Of a DNA stretch of 29,246 bases, positions 1-6,994 are shown one piece after another. Made by a program: the position numbers and the translations under genes. Numbering within the stretch: the stretch's first letter is position 1; every line of letters begins with the position of its first letter. The notes beneath the pieces are model-generated. The model was not told the DNA's origin. It was given only the letters and a program-made list of their open reading frames with translations, and did no database searches. Source of the stretch: Alteromonadaceae bacterium (GTDB lineage Bacteria > Pseudomonadota > Gammaproteobacteria > Pseudomonadales > Oleiphilaceae); contig JABXHG010000121.1 in NCBI GenBank assembly GCA_013393545.1, forward strand, positions 1 to 29,246. The letters are read 5' to 3'.

Positions 1-82
1 TTTTGTTCAAATTTTACGTTTTTAATTCAGGGGGTGAACGGCGGCCGTCACAGCACTTCGTATCCGCAAGTCTCGAGGATGT

Positions 83-158
83 TCCCGGTTAGCTCAGTGG
101 GTAGAGCACGGGACTGTTAATCCGTTTGTGGCTGGTTCGGGCCCAGCTCGGGGAGCCA
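83..158 (+). tRNA. tRNA-Asn(GUU), degenerate, possibly a pseudogene
   Basis: A 76-base cloverleaf-like segment ends in an encoded CCA, with anticodon GTT at 116-118 in a CTGTTAA loop and a D arm with GCTC/GAGC. The T arm stem GCTGG/CCAGC (131-135/143-147) is perfect. Several canonical features are broken. In the acceptor stem, 5' TCCCGGT (83-89) faces 3' TCGGGGA (148-154), leaving G-G and T-T mismatches. The anticodon stem CGGGA/TCCGT has two outer mismatches. The T loop reads TTCGGGC, so the nearly invariant A58 is G. It looks like a once normal tRNA-Asn that has drifted. The identity is clear; whether it works is not. Confidence 0.75.
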
Positions 159-166
159 CTTATTCC

Positions 167-199
167 AAAAAGCCGCTGACCAAAATCAGCGGCTTTTTT
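167..199. terminator. Bidirectional Rho-independent terminator
   Basis: A 13-bp perfect stem (167-179 with 186-198) has a six-base CCAAAA loop and is flanked by an A run on the left and a T run on the right. It therefore works in both directions: downstream of the tRNA-Asn on the plus strand, and directly after the stop of the convergent dehydratase gene that ends at 204. Confidence 0.85.
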
Positions 200-203
200 C
201 GTT

Positions 204-941
204 TTATCCCTCACTCACCACGGTAAATGCCCCGCCAGCGATCACTTTGCCTGCCATACGGGCACTAAACCGACATTGAACCGCTCCGGGTTGAGCCACA
301 TCCTCGGTCACAAACACTTCCACTGTCTCTCCGGCAGGCACCGATGGCACCGCGCATTGCAGCGAGCGCACCATTACAATCACCGCCTTGCGCAACGGCT
401 CTCCCCCAAGCGCCAGCTTGCGACAGGCCATTAGCTGAGCCGCGTATTCAAGCATGGCCCAGGCCGGCAGGCGTTGCTCGCTGGCTAATGGGTGCCGACC
501 GTCAATAGTTACCCGTGTGCGCGCACCCGACTGGTATAACGCCAACTCACTAACCAGCCGCATGCTGTCGGCATGGGGCAGTTGCTGATAAAGCTCACCG
601 GCCGGCCGGTACTCCGGCGAGGGTTGATTTTGTGGTTCGTCCACCTCCGGCTCTTCCCGCCCAACAGTAAACACGCCTTTGGCAACAGTCTTTTCACCGA
701 CCTTGCAGGCCAGACGCCAGCTTTCACTGTCCTTCTCCCTGACCGCTACTTCAATAATCTGGCCAGGCTGAACCGGCTCCAGCAAACGCAACTGTTGCAC
801 CGCGGACACGGAAACGCCGACCAATTGCTCCAGCTGGAGCGCCAGTTTTTCGATAAGTACCACCGCCGGCACCAACGGCATGCCGGGAAAATGTCCTGGC
901 AGTGCCGGATGATCCGGCGAAATTTCTACGCTGAAATGCAT
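204..941 (-). CDS. Double-hotdog dehydratase-like protein (ApeI-like + ApeP-like)
   Basis: The 245-residue protein appears to be two hotdog folds in tandem. The N-terminal half (about 1-95) begins with a FabA/FabZ/ApeI-type signature, PGHFPG at about 15-20 with His17, followed by a proline-rich MPLVPAVV stretch. A charged linker rich in E and P (about 96-112) follows. The C-terminal half carries LPHADSMRLV (His123), which resembles the ApeP signature in the gene at 9654-10124. Such folds dehydrate 3-hydroxyacyl-ACP. The gene lies outside the main operon, divergent from darA (127-base gap) and convergent with the tRNA across a shared terminator. It probably supplies an unsaturated acyl-ACP or protects chain intermediates for the DAR half of the pathway, but that role is inferred. 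It might instead be a non-catalytic partner. ATG start; the ribosome site is weak. Confidence 0.75.
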   Translation of the reverse strand: MHFSVEISPDHPALPGHFPGMPLVPAVVLIEKLALQLEQLVGVSVSAVQQLRLLEPVQPGQIIEVAVREKDSESWRLACKVGEKTVAKGVFTVGREEPEVDEPQNQPSPEYRPAGELYQQLPHADSMRLVSELALYQSGARTRVTIDGRHPLASEQRLPAWAMLEYAAQLMACRKLALGGEPLRKAVIVMVRSLQCAVPSVPAGETVEVFVTEDVAQPGAVQCRFSARMAGKVIAGGAFTVVSEG

Positions 942-962
942 GATTCGGGGTAACCTGAAGGA

Positions 963-991
963 TTCAGTAAAAAAGGGTCCTGTGCTATAGT
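963..991 (+). promoter_or_regulatory. Candidate sigma70 promoter for darAB operon
   Basis: TATAGT at 986-991 is preceded by TG one base upstream (extended -10, TGC-TATAGT). TTCAGT at 963-968 sits 17 bases further up and is a poor -35. The darA start is 78 bases downstream. The only other gene-free direction here is the divergent 204-941 gene, so this 127-base gap must hold both promoters. Motif-only evidence. Confidence 0.45.
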
Positions 992-1068
992 CACGCGCTA
1001 TATCTACAGGTTGGTTGTTACTGTTTCTTAATTTTCACGATTCTGGCACAGAGTTCTGGAAGCTGACA

Positions 1069-1989
1069 ATGAAGAAGGTTCTGGTCGTACACTATTCGCA
1101 GAGCGGGCAGCTCGATAGTGTGGTAAAGGAGTTTACGAGACCACTGGTCGAATCGGATGACATCTCGGTGACATTCGAGAACATACGGCCAGTCACGGAT
1201 TTCCCATTCCCCTGGCCGTTTTTCACGTTTCTCGACACCTTTCCGGAATGCGTTTACCAGGACGCGCCGCCTATCCATGACCCGCAAATCAGCGGCGAAG
1301 AGGATTTTGACCTGGTGGTGCTGGCCTACCAGGTCTGGTTCCTGTCACCGTCACTACCGATGACTGCCTTTCTTCAGCACCCCGTGGCTGGCAAACTGCT
1401 TAATGGCAAACCGGTGGTCACACTGATTGCCTGCCGGAACATGTGGCTGATGGCCCAGGAAGATATGAAAACCCGGCTGGCAGAACTCGATGCCAACCTG
1501 GTGGGCAACGTGGCCATGGTGGACGAAGCTGGCTCGGTACTGAGCTTCTTTGCCACGCCCTTATGGGTTCTGACCGGCCACAAGGGCCCGTTCTGGGGTG
1601 GTTTGATTCCCCGGGCCGGTGTTGCCGAAAAAGAAATTGCCGCCAGCGAACGCTTCGGCCGGCGCATCCGGGATCGTTTACGATTCAGGGGCGAGGTGTC
1701 TGCCGACATGTTCCACGGGTTGTCGGCCGTCAGCATTAATGCCGGGCTGATTTCCAGCGAAAAGACCGCCAAACGGGCCTTTCGCCTGTGGGGCAAGCTG
1801 TTTCGCTCACTCGGGCCGCGCGGTGCCTGGCAGCGCAAGCCGTTAGTGGCCTTCTACTCTGTATTTCTGATCGGGATGATCCTCACCGTGGTACCGGCGG
1901 GGATGATTATCAAGAGGCTGCTGGCACCGCTGACGCGCAGCCGCATTGCACGGCAAAAAGCCTATTACAGTGCCCCGTCCGGGGAGTAA
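1069..1989 (+). CDS. darA: DarA-type dialkylresorcinol condensing/aromatising enzyme
   Basis: The 306-residue protein starts MKKVLVVHYSQSGQ, a flavodoxin-like beta strand and phosphate loop, then DLVVLAYQVWFLSPSLP, the conserved core of proteins annotated as dialkylresorcinol condensing enzyme DarA. Near the C terminus a hydrophobic stretch (VAFYSVFLIGMILTVVPAGM) looks like one membrane segment, followed by a basic tail, suggesting membrane attachment. In known pathways DarB makes a 2,5-dialkylcyclohexane-1,3-dione and DarA is needed to turn it into a dialkylresorcinol. The flavodoxin-like fold fits an oxidation. An in-frame TTG at 1015 would add 18 residues, but the ATG at 1069 has GGAAG about seven bases upstream and begins exactly at the flavodoxin strand, so it was chosen. 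darB follows 52 bases later. Confidence 0.85.
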   Translation: MKKVLVVHYSQSGQLDSVVKEFTRPLVESDDISVTFENIRPVTDFPFPWPFFTFLDTFPECVYQDAPPIHDPQISGEEDFDLVVLAYQVWFLSPSLPMTAFLQHPVAGKLLNGKPVVTLIACRNMWLMAQEDMKTRLAELDANLVGNVAMVDEAGSVLSFFATPLWVLTGHKGPFWGGLIPRAGVAEKEIAASERFGRRIRDRLRFRGEVSADMFHGLSAVSINAGLISSEKTAKRAFRLWGKLFRSLGPRGAWQRKPLVAFYSVFLIGMILTVVPAGMIIKRLLAPLTRSRIARQKAYYSAPSGE

Positions 1990-2008
1990 CCACCGACATG
2001 TTTCACAC

Positions 2009-2022
2009 CCGGCTTTTGCCGG
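2009..2022 (+). other. Small hairpin in the darA-darB gap
   Basis: CCGGC-TTTT-GCCGG forms a 5-bp stem with a four-base loop in the 52 bases between darA and darB. There is no T run directly after it, so it is not a convincing terminator. It could be a processing or pause site that sets the darA:darB ratio, or chance. Confidence 0.25.
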
Positions 2023-2041
2023 CTATTGAGCAGTTTTAGCC

Positions 2042-3199
2042 ATGAAAAACGTATACATCACCGCCATCGCCGCCGCCCTGCCCAACGACCCTGTCAGCAA
2101 TGACGACATGGAACCGGTGCTGGGTCAGGCCGGCGACCAGCCGTCACGTGCCCGGCGAGTCATTTTGAAAAGCAACAAGATCAAGACCCGCTATTACGCG
2201 GTTGATCCCAAAACCGGCGAACGCACCCACACCAACGCCGAGTTGACCGCCGAGGCGATTCGCGCGCTGGGAGCGCCCTATGCCGAAACCCTGGATTGTC
2301 TGGTATGCGGTACCAGCCTGCCCGACCAGCTAATGCCGAACCACGCGGTGATGGTGCACGGTGAACTGGCCAACCCGCCCTGCGAGGTAGTTGCCACCGC
2401 CGGCGTCTGCCTGGCCGGCATGTCGGCGCTAAAATACGGCTGGATGTCGGTCGCCACCGGCCAGCACCAGCGGGTGGTCAGCACCGGTTCGGAAGTAGCC
2501 TCGGCGGTGATGCGCGGCAAACTGTTCGAGCCGGAAACCAACGCCGCCCTGGACACTCTGGAGAAAAAGCCGGAAGTGGCCTTCGACAAGGACTTTCTGC
2601 GCTGGATGCTGTCCGACGGCGCCGGTGCCGTGGCGCTGGAGCCAACGCCTGCGGACCAGGGATTATCTCTGCGCATCGACTGGATCGACATCCGCTCCTT
2701 CGCCAACCAGCTGGATGCCTGCATGTACGCCGGCGCCCGCAAACGTGATGACGGTAATCTTGAGAGCTGGAAAGACCTACCCCACGAGACCTGGCTGAAG
2801 GAATCGATCTTCGCGGTCAAACAGGATGTCCGGCTGCTAAACGACAACATCATTGCCACCACCATCGAACAGTATCTGCCGGATGTGATGGAAAAATATG
2901 GCATCGGCGCCGACGACATTAACTGGTTCCTGCCTCACTATTCGTCAGGGTACTTTCGTGAACGTGTCTATGACGGCATGAAAAACGGCGACATGGAGAT
3001 CCCGTTCGAGCGCTGGGCCACCAACTTGCCACAAAAAGGCAACACCGGCTCCGCGTCCATCTACATCATGCTTGAAGAGCTGTACCGCTCCGGCAAACTG
3101 GAAGCGGGCCAGAAGCTGTTGTGCTGGGTACCGGAGAGTGGTCGCTTTTCGTCCTCGTTCATGCTGCTGACCGTTTGTGACGGCCAGGATAAACCATGA
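2042..3199 (+). CDS. darB: DarB-type ketosynthase III (cyclohexanedione/DAR former)
   Basis: The 385-residue protein is a thiolase-fold ketosynthase of the KAS III class. Its Cys-His-Asn triad is readable: Cys123 in AGVCLAGMSAL, His299 in WFLPHYSSGYF and Asn334 in KGNTGSAS. DarB enzymes join a beta-ketoacyl thioester and a second, alpha,beta-unsaturated acyl thioester by a Claisen and a Michael step, giving a cyclohexanedione that becomes a dialkylresorcinol. Pairing with DarA immediately upstream makes the assignment firmer than a generic FabH call. The gene shares an ATGA overlap with the next gene, so the two are translationally coupled. In some dar loci a third gene (darC) encodes an ACP. 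None is present here, so the ACP at 6709-6966 or the fatty-acid ACP may serve. Confidence 0.88.
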   Translation: MKNVYITAIAAALPNDPVSNDDMEPVLGQAGDQPSRARRVILKSNKIKTRYYAVDPKTGERTHTNAELTAEAIRALGAPYAETLDCLVCGTSLPDQLMPNHAVMVHGELANPPCEVVATAGVCLAGMSALKYGWMSVATGQHQRVVSTGSEVASAVMRGKLFEPETNAALDTLEKKPEVAFDKDFLRWMLSDGAGAVALEPTPADQGLSLRIDWIDIRSFANQLDACMYAGARKRDDGNLESWKDLPHETWLKESIFAVKQDVRLLNDNIIATTIEQYLPDVMEKYGIGADDINWFLPHYSSGYFRERVYDGMKNGDMEIPFERWATNLPQKGNTGSASIYIMLEELYRSGKLEAGQKLLCWVPESGRFSSSFMLLTVCDGQDKP

Positions 3200-3603
3200 A
3201 GCTGGACGAAGTCCCCCAGGACGATTCGAAATCGTTCGAAGGCCAACGCAAGCGCCTGTACGCCCGCAACGCCGATGGTGAATACACCACGGCGCTATCG
3301 AGCGGCTGGGAGGCGGAAGACGTGGTGCTGGACCAGGCCGTGGAGGAGTACAAGCGTTTTACCCGCGAAGCACGCCAGCGGGTCAAACAGGGCCTGTCCT
3401 CGCCACTGGAGTACCACATGTGCGCCCATCGCATGGATCTGACCGTGCTGGCCCAGGCCACCGGTTTTTTCCGCTGGCAAGTCAAGCGTCATCTGAAGCC
3501 GTCGGTTTTCAACCGCCTCGGGCCCGGCAAACTGGAACGCTACCAGGAGGCGTTCCAGATGAGCGCCGAGCAATTACGAACTCTCCCGCCAGACGACCAG
3601 TAA
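3196..3603 (+). CDS. Small HTH-like protein of unknown role in the dar operon
   Basis: The 135-residue protein starts at an ATG that overlaps the darB stop (ATGA). The first 60 residues are charged and probably helical. Residues about 68-128 read SSPLEYHMCAHRMDLTVLAQ, then ATGFFRWQVKRHLKP, then GKLERYQEAFQMSAEQL. The spacing of these segments resembles a Cro/C1 (XRE) helix-turn-helix: LAQATG as helix 2 and turn, FRWQVKRHL as recognition helix, and a final LERYQEAF..SAEQL helix. I do not recognise a named family. It could be an operon-embedded regulator, or an adapter whose HTH-like fold no longer binds DNA. Position between darB and a BtrH-like acyltransferase argues for a conserved part in DAR assembly or control. 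No catalytic motif is visible. Confidence 0.7.
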   Translation: MKLDEVPQDDSKSFEGQRKRLYARNADGEYTTALSSGWEAEDVVLDQAVEEYKRFTREARQRVKQGLSSPLEYHMCAHRMDLTVLAQATGFFRWQVKRHLKPSVFNRLGPGKLERYQEAFQMSAEQLRTLPPDDQ

Positions 3604-3607
3604 TCAC

Positions 3608-4600
3608 ATGACCGATTTTGACCACCAGCAAACCGCCCACTGCGAAAGCGGCGCCGTTGCCGCCCTGTTACGCCACAATGGCCTGGACTTGTCCGAGCCC
3701 ATGGTGTTCGGGCTGTCCTCCGCTCTCACCTACGCCTACATTCCGCTGGTGAAGATGGGGGGCATGCCGCTGTTGGCCTACCGCATGCCGCCCGGGCGCA
3801 TCATTCGGGGCCTGAGCAAACGCCTCGGCATCCGCTTTCATTTCGAACGCTTCCGCAAACCCGCGGACGGCACGGCGGCGCTTGATCACTATCTGAGTCA
3901 GGGCTATCCGGTAGGGCTGCAGGCGTCTGTTTACTGGTTGCCTTATTTCCCGGAAAACATGCGTTTTCACTTCAACGCCCACAACCTGGTGGCTTACGGA
4001 AAAGACGGCGACGATTACCTGATCAGCGATCCGACCTTTGAACAACCCATGCGCGCGCAAACCCAGGCGCTGCAACGGGCCCGCTTTGTCAAAGGCATGC
4101 TCGCGCCCAAGGGGCTGATCTATTACCCGGAGCCAATCAACACCGCACCGGATCTGAGCCGGGCCATTCCCGAAGCCATCCGCGCCACCGCCCGCATGAT
4201 GCTGAAAACCCCGCTGCCATTCGTCGGCGTGCGCGGAATTCGCCACGTTGCCAAGCACATGGAAAAGTTGTCACCGGCCAACGAGCACTATAACAAGCTG
4301 CTGATCGGCCATATGGTGCGCATGCAGGAAGAGATAGGCACTGGCGGCGCTGGTTTCCGGTTCCTGTTTGCCTCCTTTCTGCAGGAGTCGGCAAGCATTC
4401 TGGGCAATGACGGGCTGGTAAAAGCGGCTGACCAGTTCACCGATGCCGGCGACGAATGGCGACGCTTCGCGCTGTATGCCGCGAAAATGCTCAAGGGCCG
4501 CAGTGCGTTGGATTACCACAAGCTGGCTGAACAGCTACGCACCGTGGCCGACATGGAGCAGGAAGGATACCGGATGCTTCTGGCTCTGGATTTATCCTGA
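3608..4600 (+). CDS. BtrH-like acyltransferase (candidate polyene-DAR ester former)
   Basis: The 330-residue protein matches the BtrH N-terminal domain pattern: HCESGAVAALLRHNG with Cys12 near the start, AHNLVAYG with His125, then LISDPTF with Asp141. These together form a papain-like Cys-His-Asp set. BtrH of butirosin biosynthesis moves an acyl group from an acyl carrier protein onto an amino group. A C-terminal helical half (about 180-330) follows. Only four bases separate it from the upstream gene, so it is the last gene of the darAB operon. In a locus that makes both an aryl polyene and a dialkylresorcinol, a Cys acyltransferase next to the DAR genes is the natural candidate for attaching the polyenoyl chain from its ACP to a resorcinol hydroxyl. 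That is inference. Its stop lies nine bases inside the convergent gene 4592-5479. Confidence 0.8.
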   Translation: MTDFDHQQTAHCESGAVAALLRHNGLDLSEPMVFGLSSALTYAYIPLVKMGGMPLLAYRMPPGRIIRGLSKRLGIRFHFERFRKPADGTAALDHYLSQGYPVGLQASVYWLPYFPENMRFHFNAHNLVAYGKDGDDYLISDPTFEQPMRAQTQALQRARFVKGMLAPKGLIYYPEPINTAPDLSRAIPEAIRATARMMLKTPLPFVGVRGIRHVAKHMEKLSPANEHYNKLLIGHMVRMQEEIGTGGAGFRFLFASFLQESASILGNDGLVKAADQFTDAGDEWRRFALYAAKMLKGRSALDYHKLAEQLRTVADMEQEGYRMLLALDLS

Positions 4601-5479
4601 GCGGGTATTCGGGCGTACCATCAAACCGTGAAAGCGGCCGTCGTTATCCGCAGCAATTACGATCAATGGTTCCTCGGCACCGGATTTCAGGTAGCGAATG
4701 ATGGCGCCGGTCGCATGGCCCGGATAGGCGGCCAACTCCGGATCATAATCCGTCAGCATTGGCCGGCTTTTAAAACAGGTGGAGGCCATTTTCTGCCGGG
4801 TCCAGGGCGACAGTGACAGCCGGTAGCGCTCACTAGGATTCAGGTCGTCAAGCCAGTCAGCCAAGGCGGTTTCATCACGAAGAGTCACCATATCAGTAAT
4901 GGTGGCCAGGCTGTCGACCTGCCCCGGGCCGCCGACCAGAAGCCAGTGACTGCCCTCCCCCATGTCCGTATCCGGCTCCAGACCCAGACGATACCGGTGG
5001 TGCTCAAGCGGCAACACCGCTTCGTCCACTGAGCCGACCAGCGCCTGAGCAACCGCGCCAGTGGCCACATCCATACCCGCCAGCTGCAGGGCAGCAACTA
5101 TCGAGGCATCTCCGCGTGAGACAAACAGGTTGCGATCCTCAAGCTCGAGATTACGGGCCACGAAGTAGCCGGCGGAGTTGCTCAGGGTATTGATGAAGTT
5201 GGCGGGCTTGGGCACCACACCGGCGCTGACCATTTTCTCGTGCACGGCAATCGTATTACCGGTGGAGGCAAACCGGGAACCAATGTACAAGCCGGTTTTT
5301 GCCCCCGACTCAGCCGCTTCCATGCAACGGGCCGAGCCGATCAATGCCATCTGGGTGAAGCGGTCAATACGCCGGAATCGGTAGCGGCATACGGCCGTGG
5401 CTGCCGGCTTAAGGTTTGTCAGGCCGCGCCCGTCATCCACTGTTTCGTAGTGATCACCCAGGGCAAGAATGTCGAGCAT
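4592..5479 (-). CDS. Ketosynthase-like protein lacking active Cys (second CLF-like)
   Basis: About 295 residues with a thiolase-fold N-terminal domain: RIDRFTQMALIGSARCMEAA, LYIGSRFASTG, then NTLSNSAGYFVARNL at about 98-112. Where an active ketosynthase has Cys in C-x-x-G, this protein has Asn (N-S-A-G-Y). The C-terminal His motifs HGTAT and GHT are missing, and it is about 100 residues shorter than a full KAS. It is therefore probably a chain-length-factor-like partner, not a catalyst, and the ketosynthase directly upstream (5502-6677) is the obvious mate. Start choice: TTG at 5485 or ATG at 5479; the ATG is preferred although the ribosome site is poor. Its 3' end overlaps the convergent BtrH-like gene by nine bases. 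Confidence 0.75.
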   Translation of the reverse strand: MLDILALGDHYETVDDGRGLTNLKPAATAVCRYRFRRIDRFTQMALIGSARCMEAAESGAKTGLYIGSRFASTGNTIAVHEKMVSAGVVPKPANFINTLSNSAGYFVARNLELEDRNLFVSRGDASIVAALQLAGMDVATGAVAQALVGSVDEAVLPLEHHRYRLGLEPDTDMGEGSHWLLVGGPGQVDSLATITDMVTLRDETALADWLDDLNPSERYRLSLSPWTRQKMASTCFKSRPMLTDYDPELAAYPGHATGAIIRYLKSGAEEPLIVIAADNDGRFHGLMVRPNTRSG

Positions 5480-5501
5480 AAACAAAGGTTCCGCAATGGC
5501 T

Positions 5502-6677
5502 TCAGGGTTGATGACGCAAAATCAGGCTGGCGTTGTTACCGCCAAATCCGAAGAAGTTAAGCAGGTAATGGCCGCTCCCCGCTTCCAGGGCCTCGCTCAT
5601 GGGCGATACACCCAGCTCCGGGTCCTGTTCGGCAAAGCCGGCACTGGCTGGCAGGCGCCCCACACGCAGAGCCTCTGCCATGAGCAGGGTTTCCAGCACC
5701 CCGCAGCTGCCAAGAGTATGCCCAAGCGCGGCCTTCATGGAGAAAAACGGCGGCAAGGAAGCAAACGCCCGCTTCATGCCGGCCACCTCACCATCGTCAT
5801 TGAGCGGCGTGGCGGTGCCATGCGCCTTGATCGCACGGATATCCGACGGGCGCAAACCGCAGGTTGCCATCGCCTCATTCATCACGGAGGCAATGGTACT
5901 GCCATCCGGGTTGGAGGCGGAAATGCTGAAGGTGTCGCAATTGCTCGCCCCACCCCAGACCAGCGTGCCTGGCTCACTGGCCGAACACCGGGACAACAGC
6001 AGGGCACCGCATCCTTCCCCCAGTACCAAGCCATCCCGCTGCCGATCAAACGGGCGCATCATGCCGTCGGCGCACAGCTGCATGCCATAAAAGCCGGCCA
6101 GCGATGTATCGTTTCGAGCCTCAAGACCCACCACCAGGGCATGGTCGGCCTGCCCCATGGCCAGAGCCGCGCGGGCACTCAAAATGGCGTTAGCGGTCGC
6201 GGTACAGGCGGTATTCAGGGCAAAATCAGCACCGTGGAATCCCCATCGGTGTTGCAAATGGCGGCTGATCTGGCTGAAGCCGTCCAGCGGTAGCGGAATG
6301 GCGGTCTTCGGGTTCTCCCGGTACTGTTGCCGGTAAAGATCCTCGGCAATGGCAATGCCCCAGCACGAGGAACCGATGAATACCGGAATCTCCACCCGTT
6401 GTGCTTCGGTCAACGGATGCTCCGCCAGCAGCTCTTCCATGGCACGGTCGAGCAACCAGTGCAGGCGCTCCTCCGGTTGTTCTGGCGCACCCCGCACACC
6501 GTAATACGGCACCTCCACGGGTTCCTCGAAATGCGGTAGCGATAACCGGTCGGGGCGTTTTCCGGTGCCACCCAGCAGCCCCTGAAGGTTATTCTGCTTG
6601 CCAGTACCAAGAGCACTGACAATGCCACTGGCAGCCATTTTCACCGGCACGCTGCCGTTTGGGTTTGGTTCAGTCAT
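5502..6677 (-). CDS. apeR: Beta-ketoacyl-ACP synthase (ApeR-like)
   Basis: This 391-residue KAS I/II-type condensing enzyme has an intact active site: Cys158 in NTACTATANA, His286 in KAHGTATPLND, and Lys315/His320 in KAALGHTLGS. The C-terminal NFFGFGGNNASLIL closes the fold. It decarboxylates malonyl-ACP and extends an acyl chain. In aryl polyene loci the last ketosynthase is ApeR, and the position here (after apeOPQ and an ABC pair) fits that. The symbol rests on order rather than on a distinguishing motif. An ACP gene lies 31 bases upstream and an inactive ketosynthase-like gene 22 bases downstream. ACP, KS and CLF-like thus form a self-contained module that may serve the DAR chain or a specific polyene step. 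Confidence 0.85.
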   Translation of the reverse strand: MTEPNPNGSVPVKMAASGIVSALGTGKQNNLQGLLGGTGKRPDRLSLPHFEEPVEVPYYGVRGAPEQPEERLHWLLDRAMEELLAEHPLTEAQRVEIPVFIGSSCWGIAIAEDLYRQQYRENPKTAIPLPLDGFSQISRHLQHRWGFHGADFALNTACTATANAILSARAALAMGQADHALVVGLEARNDTSLAGFYGMQLCADGMMRPFDRQRDGLVLGEGCGALLLSRCSASEPGTLVWGGASNCDTFSISASNPDGSTIASVMNEAMATCGLRPSDIRAIKAHGTATPLNDDGEVAGMKRAFASLPPFFSMKAALGHTLGSCGVLETLLMAEALRVGRLPASAGFAEQDPELGVSPMSEALEAGSGHYLLNFFGFGGNNASLILRHQP

Positions 6678-6708
6678 CGGTTGCGGGTTTCTCGCGTTCA
6701 GTCCGTGT

Positions 6709-6966
6709 TCAGTCGGCCAGAATGAACTCGGCCAGAGTGTTGACCGAGGTCAGCGCCATCCGGGTTTCGTTGCCGCTATCGATGTGTTTTTTATAGCGCC
6801 GCTTGACCTCCAGCGAGATGCTCAGGGCATCCAGGGAGTCCAGGTTCAGCCGGCTGTCGGGGCCAATCAGATATTCGTCGTCCCGGATATCCTCGGCTTC
6901 CAGATCCACGTCGCACTCGTCGACAATCAGTTCCTTGAGTTCTGCTTTCAGTTCCTCGGTATTCAT
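6709..6966 (-). CDS. Acyl carrier protein 1
   Basis: The 85-residue acidic protein carries the phosphopantetheine site NLDSLDALSIS (Ser44). The ATG at 6966 begins MNTEELKAEL, the usual ACP first helix. A longer reading from upstream adds 28 residues with no ACP character and was rejected. It sits just before the ApeR-like ketosynthase, apart from the second ACP at 22144-22404, and its sequence around helix 3 differs clearly from that one (KRRYKKHIDSGN against QKCYGIKLTADS). The two ACPs probably meet different partners. In known APE systems one ACP (ApeE) takes the aryl starter and another (ApeF) the extension steps; which this one matches cannot be told from sequence alone. It needs the phosphopantetheinyl transferase at 24177. 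Confidence 0.9.
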   Translation of the reverse strand: MNTEELKAELKELIVDECDVDLEAEDIRDDEYLIGPDSRLNLDSLDALSISLEVKRRYKKHIDSGNETRMALTSVNTLAEFILAD

Positions 6967-6994
6967 AGGACCGCTCAGGTTGTTGAATGGTTTG

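Noticed and set aside
5469..6293. 274-codon open frame antisense to the ApeR-like ketosynthase
   Set aside because: Shadow frame without recognisable protein features; the opposite strand has an intact Cys-His-His ketosynthase.
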